Source: Pandoraea sp. PE-S2T-3 (GTDB lineage Bacteria; Pseudomonadota; Gammaproteobacteria; Burkholderiales; Burkholderiaceae). Taken from it: DNA of 64,000 bases. Below the pieces are notes generated by a model. The model worked only from the letters and a program-made list of their open reading frames with translations, did not search any database and was not told the origin of the DNA. The translations under genes and the position numbers were made by a program. Shown here one piece after another: positions 37,595-45,264 of the stretch. Each line of letters begins with the position of its first letter. Position 1 is the first letter of the stretch. Where the stretch lies: positions 49,380-113,379 of the forward strand of contig NZ_NGUQ01000006.1 in NCBI RefSeq assembly GCF_002179965.1, given 5' to 3'.

Positions 37595-38287
37595 GTGCAA
37601 AACAAGAAGTTCAGCATCGCGCTGCCGGGCATCGCCGCGGCCGCCATGCTCGCCATCGGCGTACTCGGCGGTTGCGCCACCGAAAGCTCGCGCTCCGTTG
37701 AAGTTGCCAAGGTCGAAAGCGCCAGCCGTCCGTTCGTCGGCGTGCGTACGCCGATCGCCGTGGGCAAGTTCGACAACCGCTCCGCCTACATGCGTGGTGT
37801 CTTTTCCGATAACGTCGATCGCCTCGGCAGTCAGGCCAAGACGATTCTGATCACGCATCTGCAACAGACCAACCGCTTCAACGTGCTCGACCGCGACAAC
37901 ATGGCCGAGATCCGTCAGGAAGCCGACATCAAGAAGACGCAGCAGAAGCTCAAGGGCGCCGACTACGTGATCACCGGCGACGTCGTGGAGTTCGGCCGCA
38001 AGGAAGTGGGCGACAAGCAGCTCTTCGGCATTCTCGGCCGTGGCCGCGAACAGATTGCGTACGCCAAGGTGAACCTGAACGTGGTGGATATCGCCACCTC
38101 GGAAGTCGTCTACTCGAGCGGCGGTGCGGGCGAATACGCGCTGTCCAATCGCGAAGTGATCGGCTTCGGCGGTACGGCAGGCTACGACTCGACGCTCAAC
38201 GGCAAGGTCCTCGACCTCGCCATGCGCGAAGCCGTGAACAACCTGGTGACCGGCATCGAAAGCGGCGCCTGGAAGCCCGGCAAGTAA
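37595..38287 (+). CDS. CsgG/HfaB family lipoprotein
   Basis: A 230-residue lipoprotein with a CsgG-type domain. I chose GTG at 37595 (read as M; QNKKFSIALPG) since it gives a proper signal peptide with a lipobox AIGVLGGCATES (Cys at about residue 27) and has CAGGGG nine bases upstream; the frame is open further upstream to 37472 without such signals. Mature motifs include KFDNRSAYMRGVFSDNVDRL (about 59-78), QTNRFNVLDRDNMAEIRQEA (about 91-110), GADYVITGDVVEFGRKEVGD and the long C-terminal helix LAMREAVNNLVTGIESG. CsgG forms an outer-membrane channel for curli; here it is paired with DUF4810 and GNA1162 lipoproteins rather than curli genes. Confidence 0.88.
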   Translation: MQNKKFSIALPGIAAAAMLAIGVLGGCATESSRSVEVAKVESASRPFVGVRTPIAVGKFDNRSAYMRGVFSDNVDRLGSQAKTILITHLQQTNRFNVLDRDNMAEIRQEADIKKTQQKLKGADYVITGDVVEFGRKEVGDKQLFGILGRGREQIAYAKVNLNVVDIATSEVVYSSGGAGEYALSNREVIGFGGTAGYDSTLNGKVLDLAMREAVNNLVTGIESGAWKPGK

Positions 38288-38415
38288 GCCAGCCCCAATT
38301 CCATTTGCAGCATGTCACCGGCGTTGTCACTGACGACGCCGGCTTCGCACGCCACGTGCAAGCCGGCGCGTCTTGTGACACCGCACGCAGACACGTTCAT
38401 CAGGACTCCATCACC

Positions 38416-38814
38416 ATGCAACGCAAGTTCTCATTCGGGCGCGCCGCCATGGCCGCCGCCCTCGGTGGCGCCGTACTCACCGGCTGTGCCACCGCGCCGA
38501 AGCCCCTGTACGACTGGGAAGGCTACCAGCCGCAGGTCTACGAATACTTCAAGGGCGAATCGAAGGAAGCGCAGATCATCGCGCTGGAGCGTGACCTCGA
38601 GAAGATCAAGGCCGCCAACAACGCCGTGCCGCCGGGCTATCACGCACACCTTGGCCTGCTCTACGCCTCGGTCGGCAAGTCCGACAAGATGGTCGAGGAA
38701 TTCCAGACCGAAAAGCAATTGTTCCCTGAGTCGGCCGGCTACATCGACTTCCTGCTCAAGGACAAGACGCCCAAGACTTCCCAAACGACCAAGACCCCCG
38801 AGGTGAAGCAATGA
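38416..38814 (+). CDS. DUF4810 family lipoprotein
   Basis: A 132-residue predicted lipoprotein. The signal peptide ends in the lipobox GGAVLTGCATAPK (Cys at about residue 24). The DUF4810 core follows at once: LYDWEGYQPQVYEYFKGES (about residues 30-48), then QIIALERDLEKIKAANNAVP and PGYHAHLGLLYASVGKSDKM, which looks like a short tetratricopeptide-type helical pair. A Thr/Lys tail ends it. The start ATG 38416 is used because it gives the signal peptide. It follows the CsgG-like gene by 128 bp and overlaps the GNA1162 gene by the sequence ATGA, so translation is coupled. Function unknown; part of the three-lipoprotein operon. Confidence 0.88.
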   Translation: MQRKFSFGRAAMAAALGGAVLTGCATAPKPLYDWEGYQPQVYEYFKGESKEAQIIALERDLEKIKAANNAVPPGYHAHLGLLYASVGKSDKMVEEFQTEKQLFPESAGYIDFLLKDKTPKTSQTTKTPEVKQ

Positions 38815-39473
38815 TCGCCCGTGTTCTCAAATGGATGACGGTGGCCGCGCTGGCTGCCCTCATGACCGGTTGCGCAGTGAATCAGACCAAGTACGATTAC
38901 ACCGCGTTCAAGCAGAGCAAGCCGAAGTCGATCGTGGTGCTGCCGCCGCTGAACGAGTCGCCCGACATCGACGCCACCTACAGCGTGCTCTCGCAAGTGA
39001 CGCTGCCGCTGGCCGAAGCCGGTTACTACGTGCTGCCGGTGACGCTCGTCGACGAATCGTTTCGCCAGAACGGCCTGACGGTCGCCGGCGACATTCATCA
39101 GGTGAGCCCCGCCAAGCTGCATGAAATCTTTGGGGCCGACGCGGCGCTCTACATCAAGATTTCGCAGTACGGCACCAAGTACATGGTGCTCGACAGTGCG
39201 ACGGTGGTCACGGCATCGGCAGAACTCGTCGATCTGCGCACGGGCGCCAAGTTGTGGAGCGGCACCGCGTCGGCATCCAACAACGAAGGCGGCAACAGCA
39301 GCGGCGGCGGGTTGATCGGCATGCTGGTCACGGCAGCCCTCAAGCAAGTCATCAACAGCGTGACCAATGCCGGCTATTCTGTCGCCGGTACGGCCAACGC
39401 ACGGCTGCTTTCGGCGGGTCGTCCGAATGGCATGCTCTACGGCCCTCGCTCGCCGAAATACGGCACGGACTAA
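38811..39473 (+). CDS. GNA1162/DUF799 family lipoprotein
   Basis: A 220-residue predicted lipoprotein related to Neisseria GNA1162. The signal peptide ends ALAALMTGCAVNQTKY (Cys at about residue 21). Core motifs: SIVVLPPLNESPDIDATYSV (about residues 40-59), PLAEAGYYVLPVTLVDESFR (about 66-85) and LYIKISQYGTKYMVLDS (about 114-130). A Gly/Ser/Asn-rich segment (NNEGGNSSGGG) precedes a hydrophobic stretch GLIGMLVTAALKQVI. The start overlaps the stop of the DUF4810 gene. The structure of GNA1162 resembles TolB-like assembly proteins, so a role in an envelope assembly or export machine is likely but unproven. Confidence 0.9.
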   Translation: MIARVLKWMTVAALAALMTGCAVNQTKYDYTAFKQSKPKSIVVLPPLNESPDIDATYSVLSQVTLPLAEAGYYVLPVTLVDESFRQNGLTVAGDIHQVSPAKLHEIFGADAALYIKISQYGTKYMVLDSATVVTASAELVDLRTGAKLWSGTASASNNEGGNSSGGGLIGMLVTAALKQVINSVTNAGYSVAGTANARLLSAGRPNGMLYGPRSPKYGTD

Positions 39474-39767
39474 GCACGTCTCGCGCTCGTATGTTTTGCC
39501 CCGGGGTGGTGCGTACTGCGCCGTCCCCGGGTTGCGCCGGATTGGGCTCACGCCTGCCGGCGCCTATAGTGATAACGCATTACACGCAACACACGCATTA
39601 CCCGGACCGATAGCCACACCGCGCGCCCAAGCGCGGGAATGCATCGCAAGACGCCATACGCCGTATGCCATACACCGCCGTCGATACGCGCTCACGCGCG
39701 TGTTTGCGTGCGTTGGCACGGGTTTATGTGCGCAGGCGTCGTGCTCAGGTTTCGTCCGGGAGTCACC
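39474..39767. other. intergenic region before the DUF995-like gene
   Basis: About 290 bp, no gene seen. It has a run of CACGCATTACCC-like short repeats near 39585-39605 (ACGCATTACACGCAACACACGCATTA, in part) and otherwise GC-rich sequence. Confidence 0.4.
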
Positions 39768-40295
39768 ATGTTCAGCCTCATCACTCGCTTCATCAGCATC
39801 TTCCGCTTCAGTCACCGTCCCCGCACTGCCCTCACGTTCAGCGCATTCAGCGCATTCGGCTCACTCGCCGCGCTCTGCCTTTGTGCCCTGTCGCCCGTCG
39901 CACACGCCGACCCGATGCATTTGTCCGACATCAAGCAAGCCAACGGGCAGCAACTCTCCGTCGACGACTTGCGTTCGCTGATGCCGGGCGCGCACATCAC
40001 CAACCTGCTCAACAACGGCAGCACGCGCAAATGGGTCAACGAGACCGATGGCTCGCTCAACGCCACCACCGATAACAAAGGCGGCATCGGCTCCACCACC
40101 CGCACCGTGCAGACCGCTCACGCCACCGGCACGTGGTCAGTCAATGACAACGGCTCTTACTGCGTGAATCTGGAGTGGCGCTCGCTGACAGAGAACTGGT
40201 GCCGGTTCATGTTCAAGGTCGGCGACAAGTATTACGGCGTGCCGTCGCTCGCCAACGGTGCGGCCATGGCCACGGAATTCAGCATCGAGAAGTGA
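39768..40295 (+). CDS. small secreted protein, DUF995-like
   Basis: A 175-residue predicted exported protein. The ATG at 39768 follows CCGGGAGTCACC. The signal peptide is long and hydrophobic and ends ALSPVAHADPMHLSD (cleavage after AHA, about residue 48). The mature part has a layout like DUF995 proteins: QLSVDDLRSLMPGAHITNLL, then ATGTWSVNDNGSYCVNLEWR and ENWCRFMFKVGDKYYGV. Two cysteines in the mature part could form a disulphide. The resemblance is by pattern only, so the family name is tentative. No neighbouring gene explains its role. Confidence 0.72.
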   Translation: MFSLITRFISIFRFSHRPRTALTFSAFSAFGSLAALCLCALSPVAHADPMHLSDIKQANGQQLSVDDLRSLMPGAHITNLLNNGSTRKWVNETDGSLNATTDNKGGIGSTTRTVQTAHATGTWSVNDNGSYCVNLEWRSLTENWCRFMFKVGDKYYGVPSLANGAAMATEFSIEK

Positions 40296-40314
40296 TCAAA
40301 CGCGACCGCCAGAC

Positions 40315-40352
40315 GATAAAACGCCCCGGGGCTGCGAACAGCACCGGGGCGC
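40315..40352 (-). terminator. terminator of the TonB receptor gene
   Basis: CGCCCCGG (40322-40329) pairs with CCGGGGCG (40344-40351). On the minus strand it is followed by TTTTATCG, so it fits the receptor gene ending at 40413. Confidence 0.7.
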
Positions 40353-40412
40353 GACTGTGTCGACTGCGTTTTCCGTCGTCAGTGTGGCAGAAGGGGCAAC
40401 GCGACGGTCAAC

Positions 40413-42665
40413 TCAGAAGTCCGTCGTCATCGACATCAGGAAGGTGCGCGGTGCACCCAGCGTCAGGTAGTTGCTCGACGACACGCTCGACCAGTAAGCC
40501 TTGTTCGTCACGTTGAGCACGCTCACGCGGAACGTCGTCGGCTTGCCGTAGATCTGCATAGCGTAGCGAGCCCCCAGATCGAAGCGGTCCCACGCCGGAA
40601 TCGACGCGCTGTTCGCAATGTTGGCATACTCGCGGCCCGTATGAATCCAGCGGGCATTGAGCGTGAGGCCCGGCACCCAAGGCACGTCGTACTCGGCACC
40701 GAGGTTGTACTGGAACGTGGGCACGCCCACCGGACGATTGCCATTGGTGGCCGCGCTCGACTGGTTGAGCAACTCGCCGTCGATGTACGAGACGCCGGCA
40801 ATCACGCGCACGTCCTTGACCGGGCTGCCGTACACCGAGGCTTCGACGCCGCGATGGCGCTCCGACCCATCGGCCACGTAGAAGTTGGCCGCGTTGGTGT
40901 ACGCCGACGGCTTTTCGATCTGGTAGAACGCCACCGATGCGCCGAAACGCGCAGTGTCGTACTTCGCGCCGAATTCGTACTGCTTCGAGCGGTACGGCGG
41001 CAGCGACTGGCCATAGTTGTTCGTGCCCTGCGGCGCGGTCGAGCCCGCCGCCAACCCTTCACTGCGGTTGGCGAAGAAGGCCACGTTCTGCCACGGTTTG
41101 AACACCAGACCGAACACCGGCGTGGTGATCGAGTCGTTGTACGCCAGCGTCTGCACACCGGTGTAGCCGTAGTTGTTCACGCCGATGGACTGATGACGCA
41201 CACCCACCGTCGCCAGCACGCGGTCGTTAAAGAAGCCCACCGTATCGGACACTGCCACGCTGCGCAGCAACGTGAGTGCCGTGGTCTGCGGATCGTCGAG
41301 ATTGCCGCCCTTGAGCGTGGTGGCCGGATACGGCACCTGCGGCGGGTTGACGAAGTTCGTCGAGAACGCCCCCGCATACGTGTAGGCCGACTGCGAATCG
41401 AGGCGCGTGCCCGAGACACCCGCGCTCACGAAATGCGACACCGGGCCGGTGGTGAAGCGCCCACGCACGCCGATTTCACCCGAGAGCGCGTCTTCCTGGT
41501 GCGGTGCGTTCAGGCGCGTGGCGGTAATCGTGCTGGGCGAGCCTTTCCACGTCGGGTTCGAGTACTCGCCGTTCTCGTTGGTGTGACGCACGCCACCGGT
41601 GATGTACGCGGTCCAGTTCGGCAGGAAGTCGTACTCGGCACGCACGATACCGACGTTATCTTCCAGCGTGGTGTAGCTCCACGACTGGGCGTAGTTCGAC
41701 GTGGCTGCCGGAGGCGGGGGCAGCACATTGCCCGAGAAGTTGTACAGCGCGCGGCCCGAGCCGATGTGTTCCTTCTGATACAGGAAGTCGGCCGACACGC
41801 GGACTTTGTCGCCGCGCCAGTCGAGCGCCACGGCAGTGGTATTCGAGTTGGAATGCTCGCGGTCAACGGACGTCTCGCCATCGCGCACGGCCTGATTCAC
41901 GCGAATACCGAACTGGCCCTCACTGCCGAAGCGGCGGCCGACGTCCACATGAGCCCCCAGCTCACCGGATCCACTGGTGTCGACCGTCACGCGCGTGAGC
42001 GGTGTGTCTTCCGCACGCTTGAGCTGAAGATTCACGCCGCCACCGATCGACGAGCCGCCCGGTGACGCACCGTTCAGAAACGCGTTGGCGCCTTTGAACA
42101 ATTCCACGCGCTCAAGTGCTTCGGTCGATACCAACTGACGCGGCGTGATGCCGTAGAGACCGTTGAGCGAAATGTCGTCGCCGGCGAGCGTAAAGCCACG
42201 AATCACGAAGGTCTGCGCAAAGTTGCCGAAGCCCCGCGACATGCGCACCGACGGATCGTTATCCAGCACGTCGGCCAGCGTACGGGCCTGCTGGTCCTCG
42301 ATCATCTTCGACGTGTACGCGCTCATGCTGAACGGCACGTCGAGATTGTTCTGATTCCCCAGCACGCCAAAGCTCATGCCGCGCGCCACCTGACCGCCGA
42401 CATACGCGGGCGGCGGATCATTCGGCGAGGCTTCGCGGGCACCCTGCACGGTGACGGCGGGCAACGCCACGTCGTTCTGTGCTGTGGCATTGGGCGTCGC
42501 AGATTGCGCGATGGCACCCGCAGAGAACACAAGCGAGCCGAACGCCAGCGTGACAGCGGCAACCGTCGGGCGCAGCACCGGGTAGCGTGCACCGGCAGCG
42601 GCGGACGCAAAAGCGCGACCGCGTGCAACACGCGTCGGCAGAGACAAACTGGTGAAGTCAGACAT
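40413..42665 (-). CDS. TonB-dependent siderophore receptor
   Basis: A 750-residue outer-membrane receptor that imports ferric siderophores with TonB energy. The long signal peptide ends SAGAIAQSATPNATA (about residue 53). A TonB-box-like ALPAVTVQG follows, then the plug domain, with FSMSAYTSKMIEDQQARTLA (about residues 112-131), VLDNDPSVRMSRGFGNFAQT and VIRGFTLAGDDISLNGLYGI (about 153-172), typical of siderophore receptors. The 22-strand barrel ends GAPRTFLMSMTTDF with the terminal Phe. The start ATG 42665 is the first that gives a signal peptide. A Fur box lies about 175 bp upstream. The siderophore is not known and no biosynthesis genes are near. Confidence 0.93.
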   Translation of the reverse strand: MSDFTSLSLPTRVARGRAFASAAAGARYPVLRPTVAAVTLAFGSLVFSAGAIAQSATPNATAQNDVALPAVTVQGAREASPNDPPPAYVGGQVARGMSFGVLGNQNNLDVPFSMSAYTSKMIEDQQARTLADVLDNDPSVRMSRGFGNFAQTFVIRGFTLAGDDISLNGLYGITPRQLVSTEALERVELFKGANAFLNGASPGGSSIGGGVNLQLKRAEDTPLTRVTVDTSGSGELGAHVDVGRRFGSEGQFGIRVNQAVRDGETSVDREHSNSNTTAVALDWRGDKVRVSADFLYQKEHIGSGRALYNFSGNVLPPPPAATSNYAQSWSYTTLEDNVGIVRAEYDFLPNWTAYITGGVRHTNENGEYSNPTWKGSPSTITATRLNAPHQEDALSGEIGVRGRFTTGPVSHFVSAGVSGTRLDSQSAYTYAGAFSTNFVNPPQVPYPATTLKGGNLDDPQTTALTLLRSVAVSDTVGFFNDRVLATVGVRHQSIGVNNYGYTGVQTLAYNDSITTPVFGLVFKPWQNVAFFANRSEGLAAGSTAPQGTNNYGQSLPPYRSKQYEFGAKYDTARFGASVAFYQIEKPSAYTNAANFYVADGSERHRGVEASVYGSPVKDVRVIAGVSYIDGELLNQSSAATNGNRPVGVPTFQYNLGAEYDVPWVPGLTLNARWIHTGREYANIANSASIPAWDRFDLGARYAMQIYGKPTTFRVSVLNVTNKAYWSSVSSSNYLTLGAPRTFLMSMTTDF

Positions 42666-42835
42666 GAAGGGGTACGACTTGAAGAATACGTCCCGGCAAG
42701 CGAGGCCACCGGGACTGGAAGCGTTTCGTCGGCGGCGGCCTTCATACGACAAAGCGCGCTGCCGCCGACAACACCGACGTCTTGGAGCCAGCCCTCGCGA
42801 CAGTATTTTTCACGCGACAGCTCAACTCGCCCGAA

Positions 42836-42858
42836 GTTTAATGAGAATCATTACTGTT
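42836..42858. promoter_or_regulatory. Fur box upstream of the TonB receptor
   Basis: TTTAATGAGAATCATTACTG contains the AATGAGAATCATT core that matches the Fur consensus (GATAATGATAATCATTATC) at most positions. It lies in the region from which the receptor gene is transcribed. Confidence 0.75.
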
Positions 42859-43030
42859 ATCAATTACTCAAATACAACTCAGTGAGCCTGTTATTTATGG
42901 GAGGTCAGGCAATACGCGTGTTTCGGTGGGTGATGATGGAAATGCTCACCGGACCGTTGAGCAGGATGCGTTGGCTGTGTGCGACAGCGTTCGCAGGAGA
43001 GGCGTGGGAGGTGTTGCCGGAGACGTAAAC

Positions 43031-43057
43031 GACAAAGCCCGCCAATTGGCGGGCTAT
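43031..43057. terminator. hairpin with GC-rich stem
   Basis: AGCCCGCC (43036-43043) pairs with GGCGGGCT (43048-43055) over AATT. On the minus strand it is followed by TTTGTCGTTT, so it may end the DUF3563 transcript. Confidence 0.6.
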
Positions 43058-43249
43058 TGCGTGAGCCAGTCCCGGAACTGCGAGGACATGGCATCCGGAC
43101 TCACGGCTGGGGCGCTGTCGCACGTCATCACAACGATGACGGGAATCGCCCAATGTGACGATCGACCAGCCTGATTGCGCCAGCGACGACCGTTCGTCCG
43201 GAAGGACTTGCTTGACTACTTTTTAGCGGCTGATTAGCTGCTTAACTAC

Positions 43250-43390
43250 TTAGTAACCGGCGGTTTCGAGCGCGCGGATACGTTGTTCCAGCTCAATGAT
43301 GTCCTTCGACTCAGCCAGGAACGATTCACGACGACGGCGTTCTGCGGTTTCAAACCAAGTGTTCACGACTTCAAACAGGGCGGCAAACAT
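43250..43390 (-). CDS. DUF3563 family small protein, 46 residues
   Basis: A very short gene. The product starts MFAALFEVVNTWFETAERRR (residues 1-20) and ends IIELEQRIRALETAGY. The NTWFETAERRRRESFLAES core and the length of about 46-50 residues match the DUF3563 family, which is common in Burkholderiales. It appears to be an amphipathic N-terminal helix followed by a charged coiled-coil-like helix. The ATG at 43390 has a good ribosome site (TTGGAGAAACGTC), and a TATAAT -10 (minus strand, 43439-43444) with a small hairpin in the leader lies upstream. Expression as a single gene is therefore well supported. Function is unknown. Confidence 0.85.
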   Translation of the reverse strand: MFAALFEVVNTWFETAERRRRESFLAESKDIIELEQRIRALETAGY

Positions 43391-43627
43391 GACGTTTCTC
43401 CAATTCATTTAGTGTGCTGCATCGCAGCAGTGCTTCGCATTATATAGGGTTTTCCCGTAAAGGGTTAGCCCCGATATGTGAAAACCACACAAATTCTGCT
43501 AGAGCGTCACTTCGAATACAGTCGATTCCAAATTAATTTCTTAAAAATCATATAGATAATGATTTTTCACGCCCTGTAAAATCGCCTGCGGCAGTCCGTC
43601 GCGGGGTGCCGATCAAAAAACAACAGA
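43391..43627. other. promoter region of the DUF3563 gene, AT-rich
   Basis: It contains TATAAT (minus strand, 43439-43444), a leader hairpin TGCTGC-ATC-GCAGCA at 43415-43429, and an AT-rich stretch with TAATTTCTTAAAAATCATATAG around 43530-43560 (in two pieces). I see no gene. Confidence 0.5.
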
Positions 43628-43656
43628 TCAAAAAAAGCGCCGCTGTTGCGGCGCAT
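43628..43656 (-). terminator. terminator of cueR
   Basis: GCGCCGC (43637-43643) pairs with GCGGCGC (43648-43654). On the minus strand the stem runs into seven T (43630-43636). It stands behind the cueR stop at 43710. Confidence 0.85.
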
Positions 43657-43709
43657 CATGAGTCGTCTGGGGCGATGTGCGAGCGCTTGGCGGCGCCGCG
43701 CCGGCCGGC

Positions 43710-44309
43710 TTAGCCCTGTGGCACATGGCACGCCTGAGCGTCCCCGTCTTTGCCTGACGTCCCGGATGGCGCCCCAGTGGTGTTCTCTGACGCCGCGGCT
43801 TGCTGCACCGGCACATTCGCTGCGCCAGCGGCGGAAGCCACCGCACTGGCGCCCCCGGCCGATGACGTCACCGGCATCGATGCAGCCGATGCTGTCGATG
43901 CCGTGGCAGGCGTCGGCAAGGTAGCGGCGGCAATGCCCTCGAGAATCGGGCAGTCGGGACGATCGTCGCCATGGCAATGCACGGCCAGATGGGAGAGCGT
44001 GTCGCGCATCGCGACCAATTCCCCGATACGTTGATTCAGCTCGTCGACATGCGACTGCGCGAGCGCCTTGACCTGTGCGCTGGAGCGCCCACGGTCCTGC
44101 CAGAGCGCGAGCAACTGGCGTATCTGATCGATGCCGAAACCCAGCCGCCGCGACTGGCGAATGAAACGCAGCAGATGCAGGTCCTGCTCGCCATAACGCC
44201 GATAGCCGGCGTCGGAGCGCGGGCTCGGCGGCATCAGGCCGATACTTTCGTAATACCGGATCATCTTGGCCGTCACACCGCTGGCCTGCGCCGCTTGTCC
44301 GATGTTCAT
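43710..44309 (-). CDS. cueR: Cu(I)-responsive MerR-type regulator CueR, with long C-terminal extension
   Basis: A 199-residue copper-sensing activator that twists the 19-bp-spaced promoters of copA and copZ. The MerR helix-turn-helix is N-terminal (MNIGQAAQASGVTAKMIRYY, then ESIGLMPPSPRSDAGYRRYG). The coiled coil is about residues 75-110. The metal loop has the two CueR cysteines seven apart in the form CHGDDRPDC (about residues 112-120), followed by PILEGIA. Normal CueR ends near residue 135. Here an Ala/Ser/Thr-rich tail of about 70 residues follows and ends DAQACHVPQG. The ATG at 44309 is the family start. It lies 7 bp behind the EEP nuclease gene on the same strand. Confidence 0.93.
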   Translation of the reverse strand: MNIGQAAQASGVTAKMIRYYESIGLMPPSPRSDAGYRRYGEQDLHLLRFIRQSRRLGFGIDQIRQLLALWQDRGRSSAQVKALAQSHVDELNQRIGELVAMRDTLSHLAVHCHGDDRPDCPILEGIAAATLPTPATASTASAASMPVTSSAGGASAVASAAGAANVPVQQAAASENTTGAPSGTSGKDGDAQACHVPQG

Positions 44310-44316
44310 AGCTGCC

Positions 44317-45138
44317 TCACAGGGGGGATCGAGGGTTGAACGGCGGGGTGGAAGCACCATTCATTGACGCCTTCTCATCATCCGACGGCATAAGCCGGGC
44401 GCTGATGGGCGAATGATCGGAGATTCTCGACCAGGGGCGGCCATGCAACACCTCCGCCCCTTCAATATCAAAGCCGCGTGCGTAAATGCGGTCAAGCCGT
44501 AAAAGCGGTAAACCGCTCGGAAAACTACGGGCAGGACGCCCCACCCGGTTCTGAAAGACCTCGGTCAGCGCCAGTTTCTCTGCGAGCAACCGGTCCGCCT
44601 GATTGCTCCAGTCGTTGAAGTCGCCAGCAATGATCAGCGGCGCATCCGCCGGAATGCCGTCTGCCACCCGCTCCGCCAGCATGTCGAACTGACGGCGCCG
44701 TCCGGGCCCGGCCAGCGACAAATGCACACAAAGACAATGCAAAGGCTGTCGCAAGCCCGGCACCGCGATTTCACAGTGCAACATGCCACGCTTTTCAAAA
44801 CTATAGGTGGTGATGTCGTGATTGTCCGATCTGACGATCGGATAGCGGCTGAGAATGGCATTGCCGTGGTGTCCGTGCTCGTACACCACGTTGCGCCCAT
44901 AAGCGTGGTCGCGCCAGATACCTCCCGCCAGAAACTCGTGCTGTGGCTGTATTGGCCAGTTGCTGTGGCGCGAGGCATGGCGCTGATGCATGCCCTGCAC
45001 CTCCTGCAAGAACACGAGATCCGGCGCGAGCCCTTCCAGCCCGGCGCGCAACTCGTGGACCCGCAGACGGTTGAATGCGGAAAAGCCCTTGTGGATGTTG
45101 TAACTCGCGATATGCAGACTATTCATATTCGGCAGCAT
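44317..45138 (-). CDS. endonuclease/exonuclease/phosphatase (EEP) family protein
   Basis: A 273-residue DNase I-like fold protein. Family motifs: LHIASYNIHKG (about residues 8-18, with catalytic N), DLVFLQEVQGM (about 40-50, with the metal-binding E), IIAGDFNDWSNQ (about 175-186, with D and N) and SDHSPISARL (about 240-249, with D and H). All catalytic positions are kept, so it should be an active Mg-dependent phosphodiesterase. The ATG at 45138 has AGGTCC before it; MNSLHIA four codons in is an alternative. It is between copA and cueR on the same strand, which is unusual for a copper locus. Substrate unknown. Confidence 0.88.
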   Translation of the reverse strand: MLPNMNSLHIASYNIHKGFSAFNRLRVHELRAGLEGLAPDLVFLQEVQGMHQRHASRHSNWPIQPQHEFLAGGIWRDHAYGRNVVYEHGHHGNAILSRYPIVRSDNHDITTYSFEKRGMLHCEIAVPGLRQPLHCLCVHLSLAGPGRRRQFDMLAERVADGIPADAPLIIAGDFNDWSNQADRLLAEKLALTEVFQNRVGRPARSFPSGLPLLRLDRIYARGFDIEGAEVLHGRPWSRISDHSPISARLMPSDDEKASMNGASTPPFNPRSPL

Positions 45139-45264
45139 GGACCTGACGCCGGAAGACAGACGATATCAAGCAGATGAGGTCGCTTTCGGCGAAATTCAAG
45201 TCACGTTGAGATCTGGGCGCCGCATCGGGCGTGATCCCCCAGTGCGTCGCCCCTGATCGATTCA

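Larger units (their letters stand above)
42666..43249. other. control region of the TonB receptor and hairpin region
   Basis: About 580 bp with no supported gene. It holds the Fur box (42836-42858), promoter-like AT-rich sequence, and a hairpin AGCCCGCC-AATT-GGCGGGCT at 43036-43055. Short open frames that cross the hairpin have no ribosome site. Confidence 0.55.

Noticed and set aside
42891..43174. Short frames on both strands between the TonB receptor and DUF3563 genes
   Set aside because: They cross a GC-rich hairpin and have no start signal.
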